Shown here: piece after piece, positions 9,864-19,120 of the stretch
Numbering within the stretch: the first letter of the stretch is position 1
Layout of the letters: each line of letters opens with the position of its first letter
NCBI GenBank assembly: GCA_020725405.1
Contig: DYFB01000045.1
Span: forward strand, 1 to 38,780
DNA: 38,780 nt
Reading direction: 5' to 3'
From: Symbiobacterium sp.
GTDB lineage: Bacteria > Bacillota > Sulfobacillia > UBA995 > UBA9673
Notes under the pieces: model-generated
The model's input: only the letters and a program-made list of their open reading frames with translations
Told to the model about the DNA's origin: nothing
Databases searched by the model: none
Made by a program: the position numbers and the translations under genes

Positions 9864-11897
9864 TTACCGGTCCAGCAGCCTCCTGAGGTCGTCGAGGGCT
9901 TCCCAGGAGAGTCTGGTTTCCGCTGCGAGGCGCCCTATCAGCGACTCGTGCCTCTGGCGGGCCGCGGACGAGATGACCGCCACGACGACGAACAGGAGGA
10001 CGACACCGGCGGCGACTCCTCCGTAGACGAGGCTGTTGTTCACCGTGGGGAAGCGGTCCTCGGCGTTGAGGATCCCGTCCTGGTCGATGTCGACCGCCCG
10101 GGACAGAGCTGACTCGGCCAGGGCGATGGCCTTCTCGTAGTCGCCGGCGGCGAAGGCCTCCTTGGCCTCCTCGAGGAGGCTGCGAGCCCGCCAGACGTGG
10201 TAGCCGGCCTCAGCCTCGCGCTCGACGGCCGCCTCGGCGTCGGAGATGAGGCCCACGGCCGTGCCTCGCGCGTCGAGCTTCGCCGAAGCGAGGGTCTTGG
10301 CCCGGCGGGCGAGGTCGGCGGCTTCCGTGTAGCTCGCCCGCTCGAGGGCCGTCTTCGCCTGGCTGAGGAGCGACTCGGCTTCCGCCACGTCTACGCCGCT
10401 CTTCTTCGCCCGGGAGATGGTCGAGGTGGCCTCGGCCACGGCCGACTGGGCCGCGGATTTCTGGCTCGTCAGGGTCGAGGCGGCCCGCTCGGCCTGCTCG
10501 GCGAGGTCCTTGGCTTTGACGTAATCGGCCTGCTCTAGGGCGGTGCGGGCCTGCGAGAGCTGTGATTGGGCCGTCGGACAGGCGATGCCCGCCGCGACGG
10601 CTTGGGCGACGGCCGACGCCGCCCGGTCGATGGCCGCTACCGCGGCGGTCCGCTGGTTACTGAGGTTGAAGGCCGTGTTCATGGCCTGCTCGGCGAGGTC
10701 ACGGGCCGACCGGTAATGGCCCTGCCCGTAGGCCGTCCGCGCCTGGGTGAGGAGGGCTTCGGCCTGGGTCACGACGACGCCCTTGCTCTTGGCCCGGTCG
10801 ATGGCGTCGGCGGCGTTGGCGATGGCCTGCTGGGCGACGGGCTGGACGTCCCGGTAGTAGACAACCTGCTTACCGCTCCCGGCGACGAGGACGCTCCCGC
10901 CGGCCGAAATGGCGACGTCGCGCACCCCGCTCTCGCTCTTGCTCCAGAGGAGCACTCCGTCCCGGCTGAGAAGGTGGAGCTTGTCGCCGGCCGCGACGAG
11001 GAGCCGGCTTCCGTCCGAGGACAGGGACAAGGCCTGGACCGAGCCGGCCGCGTAGGTCCACAGGGGCGTCCCGCTCGCGCTGGAGAAAAAGTAGACCGTG
11101 GGCGACCCGGTGTGCCCGGCGGCGAGGTAGCGCCCGTCGGCCGAGATGGCCACGGCGTAGGCGTCCTTGGTCCCGCCGCCGATCGGCGTGTACTTCCAGA
11201 CGGCCTTCCCTGCGGCCCGGTCGACGAGGCGCAGGCCCGAGTCACCCTTGGTCAGGGAGTACTCGCGCGGGTCCTCCGACACCCCGTGGACGACGAGGTC
11301 GCCCGAAGCCGAGATGGCCGCGGCTCCGGTGGACGGCTCGCCATAGGAGTAGGTCCAGACCCATTCGTCATCAGGCTCGGACCAGCAACGGACCTCGTCG
11401 CACCAGCCGAGCCAGGAGACCCTGGCCAGCACCAGGTACTGCCCGTCGCTGGAGGACGACACCGTTCGCCCCTTGCTCACGGAGATGGACCAGAGCTTCG
11501 TCCCGCTCTTGTCCAGGGCCAGGAGCTCCCCGTCGCCGAAGTACGACTCCTCCCGGGTGAGCGCGAGGACGGTTCCGAGAGGCGAGACCCAGACGTCGAC
11601 GACCTTCTGCTTGGTGGAGTAGGACCAAAGGCACGTCCCGCTGGAGTTGACGAGGGCCACGCCCCCGGTCGTCCCCACGACGACGAGGCTCGCGTCCGGC
11701 GTCAGGGCGACGGCCTGCACGTCGCCGGTCGTGCGGTAGGTGAAGCCGGCGTCGTAGTCCGCGGCCCGCACCGTCCCGGAGGAGGCCGCAAGGCAGGCGG
11801 CCGCCGCGACCAGAGCGGCGAGCGCGCCGGCCCAGGCCCGCGGGCGAGCCCGCGGTCGTGCCCGCGCCCCCGCCCCCCACCGCTCCCTCCGCCTCAT
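9864..11897 (-). CDS. Signal-anchored beta-propeller protein with helical repeats and C-terminal membrane segment
   Basis: 677 residues, ATG 11897, with AGGAGG 8 nt upstream and an ATGA overlap with the kinase gene. An Arg-rich N-terminus and hydrophobic stretch (about 24-45) form a signal sequence. Residues about 45-340 are a WD40/PQQ-type beta-propeller, with repeated blades such as [33 protein letters not shown] and [16 protein letters not shown]. Residues about 345-590 are four alpha-helical repeats of about 60 residues built on AExLLxQAxxAxxxxxYxxAxxLAxxA. Next is [15 protein letters not shown], resembling a thrombospondin type-3 calcium loop, then one membrane segment (about 620-645) and a 30-residue cytoplasmic tail. 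The propeller should face outside. As the last gene of the phospho-signalling operon it may be the envelope sensor or output. Function is inferred from architecture only. Confidence 0.75.
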   Translation of the reverse strand: MRRRERWGAGARARPRARPRAWAGALAALVAAAACLAASSGTVRAADYDAGFTYRTTGDVQAVALTPDASLVVVGTTGGVALVNSSGTCLWSYSTKQKVVDVWVSPLGTVLALTREESYFGDGELLALDKSGTKLWSISVSKGRTVSSSSDGQYLVLARVSWLGWCDEVRCWSEPDDEWVWTYSYGEPSTGAAAISASGDLVVHGVSEDPREYSLTKGDSGLRLVDRAAGKAVWKYTPIGGGTKDAYAVAISADGRYLAAGHTGSPTVYFFSSASGTPLWTYAAGSVQALSLSSDGSRLLVAAGDKLHLLSRDGVLLWSKSESGVRDVAISAGGSVLVAGSGKQVVYYRDVQPVAQQAIANAADAIDRAKSKGVVVTQAEALLTQARTAYGQGHYRSARDLAEQAMNTAFNLSNQRTAAVAAIDRAASAVAQAVAAGIACPTAQSQLSQARTALEQADYVKAKDLAEQAERAASTLTSQKSAAQSAVAEATSTISRAKKSGVDVAEAESLLSQAKTALERASYTEAADLARRAKTLASAKLDARGTAVGLISDAEAAVEREAEAGYHVWRARSLLEEAKEAFAAGDYEKAIALAESALSRAVDIDQDGILNAEDRFPTVNNSLVYGGVAAGVVLLFVVVAVISSAARQRHESLIGRLAAETRLSWEALDDLRRLLDR

Positions 11898-14350
11898 CGT
11901 CTCGACCTCCTGTCCTCGGCCCGGGCCAGTTCGGCCGCACGCTCCCGGTGGATCTTCTCCACGAGCTGGACGGCCGCCTCGACGACCGCGAGGTGGTCCT
12001 CGTAGGACCGGGCACGCTCCGCCCGGGCACGAAGCTCGTCCAGTCCTCTCACCGAGCCCCCCACCCGGCTGACGGCCTCCCGCAGGGCCTCGACGCGGGC
12101 CACCGCCTCGCGGGCGAGCTCGGCCGCCCGCTTGACGTGCTCCCGGTAGACGTGGCGGGTCAGGACCCCTTCAGTCCGGCGGGTGAGGAAGAGCGAGACC
12201 TCCGCTCGCCGGCAGGTCTCGAGCCAGGCCCTGGCCTTGAGGTCGAGGTCCATCAGCTCCTTGAAGCCGAGTTCCTCGACCGACGTGCCGGCGAGGTCGC
12301 GGCCTTCACCCTCTATCTGCCGCGCCTTCTCCCCCCGGAAGACGTGCTCGTCAAGAGCCTCCTTCACCCGGGCGAGGCGGTCCCTGACCCTGGCCCTGAG
12401 GGGGGACAGCACCGCGGGGTCGTCCCCGGCCCCGGGGTGGATGAGGGCGATGAAGACGGCTAGGCCCCGTTCGGGGTCGGACTCGTAGTCGCCCGCCACC
12501 CGAAGCCACTCGGCCACCTCGTCCTCGAGGCCGCAGGCGGCCGAGATCCAGGTCAGGATCCTTGGATCGGTCGCCAGGGCGGCCCGTCCCCGCCAGTCGG
12601 CGGCAAGGTGCGCGGCGAGGTCCGCCGCGCCTTCGAAGCGCACCCCGTCGAGCTCCAGCGGCTCGTCCGGACACAGCGCGTAGTAGACGCCCCAGAGGGC
12701 CATGCGGTCGCCGGCGAGACCCCTGGAGACAAACCGCCGGATGCGGTCGGCCCGTTCCGGGTCGCCGAGGCGGCGCAGCCAGTCCTCGACCGTGCCGGAC
12801 TCCAGCGCCCGCACCACCTGCAGTTCCACAGCGGCGTCCCTCGAGGCCAGGGCCTCGCCCAGGGTCCGGCCGAGGTCGGCCGGGGTGTCGCAGACGAGCC
12901 CGGAGTAGCAGTAGGGGCCGTCGGGGTCGAGGAGCCCGAGCATGCTGTGGACCCCGCGGTTCTGGTCCCGCTCCTCCTCCTCGATGTCCTGGAGCCGGTT
13001 GGCAAGGTCGAGGTCGAAGGTGCGGGCCCACTCGCGCACGTGCCCGCGGTAGAGGCGCTTTCTCGCCTCCTCCCAGCGCTCGGCCATGGCCCGGGCGAGC
13101 TCGACCGGGTCGGTGTAGTGAACGCCTTCGAAGAGGAAGGAGCGGACCCCGCCGGGAGCGGCCTCGCCCCCGGCAGGCGCCGGCGCCCGGGGGTGGGCCA
13201 AGCCGCGCTCGGCGACGGGAACGCTCTCGCCGGCGAGCCAGCGCCGGACTTCCCGGGGCCCCCATCTCTCCCCCCTCTCCTTGATGAGAAGCCCCTGGAC
13301 AAGGGCCTGGAAGCGCGCCGGGAGAGCGTCGGGGACGGGGAGCCTGCCGCTGAGAATCTGCCGCCGTATCTGCCGCTTTCCCTCCTCCGTTCTCTCCCTA
13401 CCCTCCCAGGGGGACTCCCCGGTGGCCAGCCAGATAAGGGTAACGCCGAGGGCGTGATAGTCGCTCGGCGGGCCGACCTCGCCGGCGTAGGCCTCGGGGC
13501 CGAGGAAGCCGGGGGTGAACCGCTCCAGGGGGACGAGGCTCTCGCCCGGCCGCAGGTGGGCAGCCACGCCGAAATCGCCCACGACCAGGCGCGTGCGGCC
13601 GGGGTCGAGATAGAAGAGGTTCGCCGGCTTGATGTCGGCGTGGACGACCTCGTGTTCGTGGCAGTACTCGAGGACGTCGTTTACGACCCGCACCACGCCG
13701 GTCAGCTCCTCGACCCCGAGCGGCCCCCCGGTCTCGACGCGGTCGAGGAGGCTCCCGCCCTCGGCCCACGGCATCACCTCGTAAAAGCGACCCGCGCTCC
13801 AACCGTGGTCGAGAATAGGCAGGAGTCCGGGGTGCTTGAGGGCGGCGATGACCTGCATGACCTCGGGGTCCGGGTTCACCGTCTCCCTGTAGAGCTTCAG
13901 GGCGAGCCTGTCCGCTGCGGGATGCCGGCCGGTCGTATCCTCGGCCCGGTAGACCCAGGATTGTCCACCCTTGCCGTGGGGGGCCAGGAGCCGGTAGCGC
14001 CCTCCTATGACCTCCCCGGACGGTAATGGAAACTCCTGGCCGGCCTTCCCGAGCTCGTCCCGGGCCCGCAGCCGGCCGAGGTCGCCGGTGGGCACACCCT
14101 CGGGCCGGGCCCCCAGCGGTGCGCCGAGCTCGGCAGTAGGCACGCCCGCGTCCCCTGAAGGCGGCTCGCCCGGGGGCGTCCGCGGGCCAAGGGGGGTGGT
14201 CCCGGGACCACCATCGAGCGCCTCAGATACGAGGGGAATCGTCTCCGCGACCTCACGTGGCGGTCGGTCGTTTCGGGAGCCGGGGACGTCTCCCCCGGCC
14301 CCCCCGGCCGGGCCGGGACGGGCCGGAGGTCCCTCAGGTCTCTCTATCAT
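11894..14350 (-). CDS. Ser/Thr protein kinase fused to an unrecognised module
   Basis: 818 residues from ATG 14350 with AGGAGG at 6 nt, overlapping the previous gene by 17 bp. Residues 1-115 are Pro/Gly-rich and disordered. The kinase domain (about 120-380) has the Gly loop HGKGGQSWVYRA, catalytic Lys in LALKLYR, VVHADIKPANLFY with the catalytic Asp and Asn, GDFGVA for metal binding, and LGPEAYAGE as the APE-like site. All key residues are present, but the usual HRD is HAD, i.e. a non-RD kinase. Residues about 400-780 are a helical module starting SFLFEGVHYTD, with ERWEEARKRLYRG and FDLDLANRLQD. It is clearly homologous to the neighbouring membrane-anchored protein. No membrane segment is present. 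It probably phosphorylates proteins of this operon, recognised by the FHA protein and reversed by the PP2C. Confidence 0.88.
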   Translation of the reverse strand: MIERPEGPPARPGPAGGAGGDVPGSRNDRPPREVAETIPLVSEALDGGPGTTPLGPRTPPGEPPSGDAGVPTAELGAPLGARPEGVPTGDLGRLRARDELGKAGQEFPLPSGEVIGGRYRLLAPHGKGGQSWVYRAEDTTGRHPAADRLALKLYRETVNPDPEVMQVIAALKHPGLLPILDHGWSAGRFYEVMPWAEGGSLLDRVETGGPLGVEELTGVVRVVNDVLEYCHEHEVVHADIKPANLFYLDPGRTRLVVGDFGVAAHLRPGESLVPLERFTPGFLGPEAYAGEVGPPSDYHALGVTLIWLATGESPWEGRERTEEGKRQIRRQILSGRLPVPDALPARFQALVQGLLIKERGERWGPREVRRWLAGESVPVAERGLAHPRAPAPAGGEAAPGGVRSFLFEGVHYTDPVELARAMAERWEEARKRLYRGHVREWARTFDLDLANRLQDIEEEERDQNRGVHSMLGLLDPDGPYCYSGLVCDTPADLGRTLGEALASRDAAVELQVVRALESGTVEDWLRRLGDPERADRIRRFVSRGLAGDRMALWGVYYALCPDEPLELDGVRFEGAADLAAHLAADWRGRAALATDPRILTWISAACGLEDEVAEWLRVAGDYESDPERGLAVFIALIHPGAGDDPAVLSPLRARVRDRLARVKEALDEHVFRGEKARQIEGEGRDLAGTSVEELGFKELMDLDLKARAWLETCRRAEVSLFLTRRTEGVLTRHVYREHVKRAAELAREAVARVEALREAVSRVGGSVRGLDELRARAERARSYEDHLAVVEAAVQLVEKIHRERAAELARAEDRRSRR

Positions 14351-15956
14351 CGCCGGCCTCCTCTGCGCCGGGGCTCTCGCTGTCGTCAGCGGAGCGCGGG
14401 CTGACGCGGGCCACGGCGGCGAGGCGCCTCATGTCGTCAAGGGCCTGCCGGTAGGCGGCAAGGCGGAGCCCGCTGCGCCGCCGTTCCTCCTGCTGCGAGC
14501 GGCGGGCGCTGCTCAGGACCAAGTCAGTAAGCACCAGACCTAGAACCAGGATGAGGGTGAACTTCCCGACCGTGGCCAGAGTCCACTGCATCTCCAGCGT
14601 GGCGTACAGGAACGCGATGGCCGCGGCCGCAAAACCCGGCCAGGTAAACAGCAACCTCAGAACCGTAGCGGTCACCCCCGGCCGGCTCGGGGGCACGGGC
14701 GATCCCTCGCCGTCTTCTCCCGACCTTGCCAGCCTCTCGGCCTCGCCGCGAACCGCCGCCTGCGCCCGCTCGAGAACGGCCAGTCGCTCCTCAAGCTTCT
14801 CCGCCTCGGCGGCCGCCTGCCGTAGGTCGGCGAGGAGGTACCGGGGAAAGGCCCCGCCGAACTCCCGGAGCGACCTGTCAAGGGCCTCGAGGCGGTCCAT
14901 AACCTGGTCGACCGCTCCGGCCGCCGCGGCCACCATGCGATCTACCTCGTCGAAGGTGAAGATGGCCTCTCCGTAGGCTTGGGGTGAAGACGCCCGTCGG
15001 AGCCGTTCCCACCTCTCCAGCCACCGCTGGGTCCGCCTGTGACGCTCGACGATCGTCTGGTAATCGGAGGCGTCCGCCTCGTCGCTCCCGGCGAGCTCCC
15101 GCCCCTCGCGTTCGAGTTCGCGGGCCTCGTCCCCCCAATAGACGTGAGTTTCGAGGAGGGTCCTTACCCGCTCGCACCTGGCCTCGACCCTGGCCCGATA
15201 GGCCTCGACGACCCTGGGCTCGGAGACGGCCTCCGGGCAGACGAGCGGGATGAAGACGGCGAGCCCCCGCTCGCGGTCGGCGGCGTAATCACCGGAGGCG
15301 GCCCGCCAGGCCGCCACCTCCCGGGCCTGTCCCCTCTCGGTGAGCCAGGCCAGCAGAGCCGTATCCCAGGCCAGGCCGGCGCGGCCCGCCCAATCCCTGG
15401 CCAGGAAGAGAGCCACGTCGAGGGGTGTGGCTAGTTCGGAGCCTGCTATCAAGTACGGGCGCTCCGGACAGAGGAGGAAGTGAAGTCGGAAGAGGGTGAA
15501 CTCCCGGTCTTCGGCGAGCCCCCCTGTGAGGTCGTCGACCGCCGCGGCGAGCTCGTCCCGGCCCCGACCGCGCAGCCACTGCGAGAGGAGCCCCTTGGCC
15601 AACGCCTCGGCGATGTGCCCGGCGGACGTCCGGTCTCCGGCACCGAGCGCCCGGCCGAGGGCGGCCCCGACGGCCTCGGGGCTGGCGTGGACCTCGCCCC
15701 GGTAGGCAAAGGCCGTTCCCGGGTGGAGATGGTAGATCATCCGGAAGACGCCCCGGTCCTGGTCGGTCTCGCCCTCCTCGAGGTCCTGGCAGCGGTTGGC
15801 GAGGTCGAGGTCGAAAGCCTCCGCCCAGCGCCGCACCTGACCCCGGTAGAGCCGCTTCTTGGCCTCCTCCCAGTGGTGGGCGAAGGCCTCGGCCAGTGCA
15901 GGCGCGTCGCCGTAGGTCCGGCCCTCGAAGAGAAAGGGCGGTACCTCGCTGGTCAC
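14334..15956 (-). CDS. Membrane-anchored paralogue of the kinase module
   Basis: 540 residues from GTG 15956, preceded by GGGGAGG. Residues about 7-400 match the C-terminal module of the downstream kinase. In the stretch HHWEEAKKRLYRG through RGVFRMI, 33 of 48 aligned residues are identical to the kinase protein. Both also share RGLAVFI and a HVYWGDEAREL/HVFRGEKARQI segment. It has no kinase domain. Instead a coiled coil (about 355-415) leads to two hydrophobic segments, TWPGFAAAAIAFLYATLEM and FTLILVLGLVLTDLVLSS (about 437-485), and a basic cytoplasmic tail. The module is probably cytoplasmic and held at the membrane. I do not recognise the family. It could be a scaffold or receptor pairing with the kinase through the shared module. 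Confidence 0.7.
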   Translation of the reverse strand: MTSEVPPFLFEGRTYGDAPALAEAFAHHWEEAKKRLYRGQVRRWAEAFDLDLANRCQDLEEGETDQDRGVFRMIYHLHPGTAFAYRGEVHASPEAVGAALGRALGAGDRTSAGHIAEALAKGLLSQWLRGRGRDELAAAVDDLTGGLAEDREFTLFRLHFLLCPERPYLIAGSELATPLDVALFLARDWAGRAGLAWDTALLAWLTERGQAREVAAWRAASGDYAADRERGLAVFIPLVCPEAVSEPRVVEAYRARVEARCERVRTLLETHVYWGDEARELEREGRELAGSDEADASDYQTIVERHRRTQRWLERWERLRRASSPQAYGEAIFTFDEVDRMVAAAAGAVDQVMDRLEALDRSLREFGGAFPRYLLADLRQAAAEAEKLEERLAVLERAQAAVRGEAERLARSGEDGEGSPVPPSRPGVTATVLRLLFTWPGFAAAAIAFLYATLEMQWTLATVGKFTLILVLGLVLTDLVLSSARRSQQEERRRSGLRLAAYRQALDDMRRLAAVARVSPRSADDSESPGAEEAGDDRET

Positions 15957-15971
15957 GCGCGGAATCCTCCC

Positions 15972-16481
15972 CTACGTAAGGCTGACGACAAAGCTGTGGT
16001 CGGCCAGCTTCACGATATCCCCCGCCCGGAGCACCCTGGGGACGCCGGGCAACAGGCGCTCGCCGTTCACATAGGTGCCGTGCCTGCTCCTCTCGTCGGT
16101 CATCGTCCACCGGCCCGGCCCGGTCCGACGGAGAGAAGCGTGGCGCCTTGAAACAGTGAGGAGTGGGTCGAAGAAGTCAAGAGCCACGGTCCCCGCCCGC
16201 CCGAGAAGGGCGTCGCCCGTGACGCGCAGCCGGGCCCCGGTGGAGAGGTGGATGAGGACGAGCTGGTCCTCGTCGTCGATGGCCACGGTATCGCATACCC
16301 CGGGCGTCTGGACGGCGGGTGGGCCAGCAACCGGCTCTTGCAGGCGGGCCAAGGGGTTCTCCTCTTGGGGCTCCGAGTAGAAGGGCTGGCCCATGAGAGA
16401 GGTCGGGCAGCGCTCGCAGATGTTCTGCTCGGCCGGGTTGACGTGCCCGCACCTGGGGCACCGGACGACCAGGCGCGCCAT
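15972..16481 (-). CDS. Zinc-ribbon/FHA phosphothreonine-binding protein
   Basis: 169 residues from ATG 16481, whose A is also the last base of the phosphatase TGA stop, so translation is coupled. Residues 1-30 form a zinc ribbon with two CxxC pairs (CPRCGHVNPAEQNICERC). Residues about 70-168 are a forkhead-associated domain: LLGRAGTVALDFFDPLLTVS, RRHASLRR, and SRHGTYVNGERL supply the conserved Gly-Arg, Ser, His and Asn-Gly residues that bind phosphothreonine. It is the natural reader in an operon that also encodes a Ser/Thr kinase and a PP2C phosphatase. Small zinc-ribbon FHA proteins often act as adaptors. The partner is unknown. Confidence 0.9.
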   Translation of the reverse strand: MARLVVRCPRCGHVNPAEQNICERCPTSLMGQPFYSEPQEENPLARLQEPVAGPPAVQTPGVCDTVAIDDEDQLVLIHLSTGARLRVTGDALLGRAGTVALDFFDPLLTVSRRHASLRRTGPGRWTMTDERSRHGTYVNGERLLPGVPRVLRAGDIVKLADHSFVVSLT

Positions 16482-17374
16482 CAGCCGGCACCCCCCTCTC
16501 CGGCGACCCCGGCCGAGCCGGCAGACCCGGTGACCTCGGCCAGGATGATTGTGACGTTGTCGTGGGCCCCTCCGGCGAGGGCCGCATCGAGCAAGGTCTC
16601 GACCGCCCCCCGCAGGCCCGGGCGGGCGGCGAGGATGGCCTCGATCGCGTCGTGGCTGACCATGTCCGAGAGACCGTCGGTCGCCAGGAGGTACCTGTCG
16701 CCGGGGTGGAGGGCCGGTGCGGCGTGCTCCACGGTCGGGTCGAGGTCCTCCCGGCCGGACCCGAGGCACTTCCACACCCCGGAGCTTCCCCGGGGGGCTT
16801 CTGTGCCGAACGGGCCGTCGAGCCGGCCCATCTCGGCCTGGGAGTGGTCCACCGTCAGGGCCTTCAGGATGCCCTGCCGGAAACGGTAGACGCGGCTGTC
16901 CCCGGCGTGGAAGGTCACGGCTCCCCAGGCGGCGTGGAGGTGCACCCCGGCGACCGTCGCTCCCATCCCGGCCTGCTCGGGACGTCCGGCCGCCTGGGTC
17001 AGGATGGACCGGTGGGCCCGTTCCAGGGCCTCGCGCCAGAAGGAGGCGGCCTCGGCCGGGGTCGCAGCCCGGAGCTGGCTCTGGACCAGGGCCAGGCTCT
17101 CCAGGGCGAGGCGGCTGGCCACCTCGCCGGCCTCGTGCCCGCCCAGTCCGTCGGCCACAGCCAGGGCCAGCCCGGACCCGACCACGGGACCCGATTTCAG
17201 GACCTGGGTCGCGGAGACCGGCACGGGGACCGCGCCGCTCGGCGCCTGGCAGACCAGTCCCGCGACCATGAAAGCGTCCTCGTTGCCCTTCCGCACCAGA
17301 CCCCGGTGGGTCACGGCCGCCACCCTGACCTTGAGGTCAGGGTCAGGGCCGTGGCCGGGCGCCTCGATCGTCAT
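16481..17374 (-). CDS. PP2C-family Ser/Thr phosphatase
   Basis: 297 residues. I choose ATG 17374, which has GGGAGG at 8 nt, over the GTG three codons earlier that overlaps this site. It carries the full set of PP2C metal-binding and catalytic motifs: THRGLVRKGNEDAF, ALAVADGLGGHEAGEVAS, GMGATVAGV, FHAGDSRVYRF, LLATDGLSD and GGAHDNVTIIL. Soluble bacterial PP2Cs of this type (Stp/PrpC-like) need Mn2+ and reverse Hanks-type kinase phosphorylation. No membrane segment or extra domain is seen. It lies directly upstream of the FHA gene and near the kinase gene, so it is the likely eraser for that circuit. Confidence 0.95.
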   Translation of the reverse strand: MTIEAPGHGPDPDLKVRVAAVTHRGLVRKGNEDAFMVAGLVCQAPSGAVPVPVSATQVLKSGPVVGSGLALAVADGLGGHEAGEVASRLALESLALVQSQLRAATPAEAASFWREALERAHRSILTQAAGRPEQAGMGATVAGVHLHAAWGAVTFHAGDSRVYRFRQGILKALTVDHSQAEMGRLDGPFGTEAPRGSSGVWKCLGSGREDLDPTVEHAAPALHPGDRYLLATDGLSDMVSHDAIEAILAARPGLRGAVETLLDAALAGGAHDNVTIILAEVTGSAGSAGVAGEGGAG

Positions 17375-17470
17375 CCTCGCCACCTCCCCGGAACTGCGTC
17401 CTGCCTGCTAGCTCCGTCCTCCCGCTGAATGCGTCCTCCCTCGATCTCCCTGCCAGCTCCCGCCGGTGGA

Positions 17471-19120
17471 TCAGGGCCGGATCCGCCCGGCCGCGGCCCG
17501 CCCGCTCTGACGCCGCTTCTGGCGGGTGCCGGCGCCCGCTTTCCGCTTGAGGCCCTTCGGGGCCGGCATCACCCTCGGGCGGGCGGGTTCGTTCTCGTCC
17601 CTCCACCGCTCCTCGAGCCTGACGACCCCCCGCTCCTGCATCCGGCGGACCATGGCCGTGTAATCCTCGCACCAACTCCTGGTCTGCCGGGCCAGGCGGT
17701 CGCTCTCGACGGGCGTGGGCTCGGCCGTCTCGGAACCCGGCTCGACGAACCTCACCACCTCCGAGAGGACGGCCCCGTCGCCGGCCACGGATACGGAGAC
17801 GCCCCCGCCGTGGGGGGACAGGAAGACCTGCTCGAGGGGCGCGTCGGCCATCGGCCTCGCCGGGGCCGGATCGGTCAGGGCCTCGTAGCCGAGCTCGGCC
17901 AGCGCGTCCCTGACGAGGTCGAGGACGCGGCGGCGGTGCGCGTCCTTCTCGAACCTCGAGCGGGCCAGGCCGGCGAGCGACCTCGTCTGGTCGAGCCACC
18001 GCTCGACCTCGGCGGGCTCCGGCCACGGGCGCTCGGCGAGAGCGACCCCCTCGGCAAGGGCCGCCTCGAGTCCCGCGGCATCCGGCGACCCGGACCTCGC
18101 AGCCGCCAGGGCCCGGAGTTCCTCCATGGCGCCGGCCATCGTCGCCTTCATCCGGTCCCGCTCCTCGCGGCGTTCGGCCACCCGCCGGGCGTGCCGTCCG
18201 AGCTGGCGCCCCAACTCGACCAGCTGGGCGGCGGCGTAGCGCGGGCTGTCCCGCATGGCGGCGAAGGTCCAGACCGCCCTGGCGAGATCCTCGACCTCCG
18301 GGCGCATCTCCGGCGGGAGGTCGGCGTCCAGCTCGGCCAGCACCCCGCGGACAGCGGCCGCTTCCCTGGCCAACGCGGCCAGGGCCTCGGCCGTTCCGGC
18401 CGGGCCGTCCTCCGCGGCGGGGCGCTCCTCCTCGGCCCGACCGTCCTGCGGAGAGGGGGAAGGGGCCTCCCCTTCCTCCCCACCGCCCGGCCGGGGGGGC
18501 TCAGCGGGATCGGCGGCACCGCCCGCCGCCGCCGGGCAGGCCCGCTCGGTCCCGGCCCGGGCCGCCGCGGCCGGGGCCCGACGCTCCGCCTGGCGCGGCG
18601 CCGCCGCAGACCGGCCAGCGGACCGCGCCTCCGAGGCCTTCTCGCCGGCAGGGACCGCGATGCCGGTGAAGACGCGGGCCTCGAAGGACTGCCTCCGGGC
18701 CTCGGCCACACCCTCCTCGACGTGCGGCAGGTAGGCCTTGAGAGCCCTGAGCTGGCTCTCGGCCGCGGACAGGAGGCGCTGGGCCTGCTCGCGCGTCCGG
18801 GCGAGGGCCTCCGCGCCGGCCTCGTCGTCGGTGTCCGGAAACCCAGCCATGAGGGCCTCGAGCGCGCGGCGGCGGTACTCGAAAGCCCCGAGGGCCGGGG
18901 CCGCCGCCGGGTGGCCGGCGGCCTCGCCTCCGAGCCGCTCCGCGCGCTTGGCGAGGTCGGCCGTCTCGGAGGCCAGCGTCTCAAGCCGCCCGCGGAGGCG
19001 CCGGAGCTCGGCCCGGATGGCCTTCCGGCGGTTTTCCTCCTCCTGGCGGCGGCGCTCCTCCTCGAGCCGCCGGGCCTCGGCCTCGGCCAGGCGAGCCTCG
19101 GCGTAGGTGACTCGGCTCAA
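17471..19120 (-). CDS. Coiled-coil protein of the AAA+/kinase operon, unknown function
   Basis: 549 residues. The TTG at 19118-19120 overlaps the TGA of the AAA+ gene (TTGA), but the ribosome binding site is weak, so translation is probably coupled. Residues 5-70 are a charged coiled coil (EARRLEEERRRQEEENRRK). Residues about 95-165 are helical; 170-255 are a low-complexity Ala/Pro/Glu linker; 260-400 are again helical; 400-505 form a mixed domain containing VFLSPHGGGVSVSVAGDGAV, SEVVRFVEP and WCEDYTAMVRRM. The C-terminal 40 residues are very basic (KGLKRKAGAGTRQKRR) and could bind nucleic acid or acidic lipids. No family is recognised. Its position suggests a scaffold or substrate of the AAA+ protein. 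Confidence 0.65.
   Translation of the reverse strand: MSRVTYAEARLAEAEARRLEEERRRQEEENRRKAIRAELRRLRGRLETLASETADLAKRAERLGGEAAGHPAAAPALGAFEYRRRALEALMAGFPDTDDEAGAEALARTREQAQRLLSAAESQLRALKAYLPHVEEGVAEARRQSFEARVFTGIAVPAGEKASEARSAGRSAAAPRQAERRAPAAAARAGTERACPAAAGGAADPAEPPRPGGGEEGEAPSPSPQDGRAEEERPAAEDGPAGTAEALAALAREAAAVRGVLAELDADLPPEMRPEVEDLARAVWTFAAMRDSPRYAAAQLVELGRQLGRHARRVAERREERDRMKATMAGAMEELRALAAARSGSPDAAGLEAALAEGVALAERPWPEPAEVERWLDQTRSLAGLARSRFEKDAHRRRVLDLVRDALAELGYEALTDPAPARPMADAPLEQVFLSPHGGGVSVSVAGDGAVLSEVVRFVEPGSETAEPTPVESDRLARQTRSWCEDYTAMVRRMQERGVVRLEERWRDENEPARPRVMPAPKGLKRKAGAGTRQKRRQSGRAAAGRIRP

Noticed and set aside
10566-12005. Plus-strand open frame of 479 codons opposite the propeller gene
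   Set aside because: Composition is that of an antisense shadow; the minus-strand frame has clear propeller blades and helical repeats.
12608-14026. Plus-strand open frame of 472 codons opposite the kinase
   Set aside because: No recognisable domain; the opposite strand encodes a complete protein kinase.
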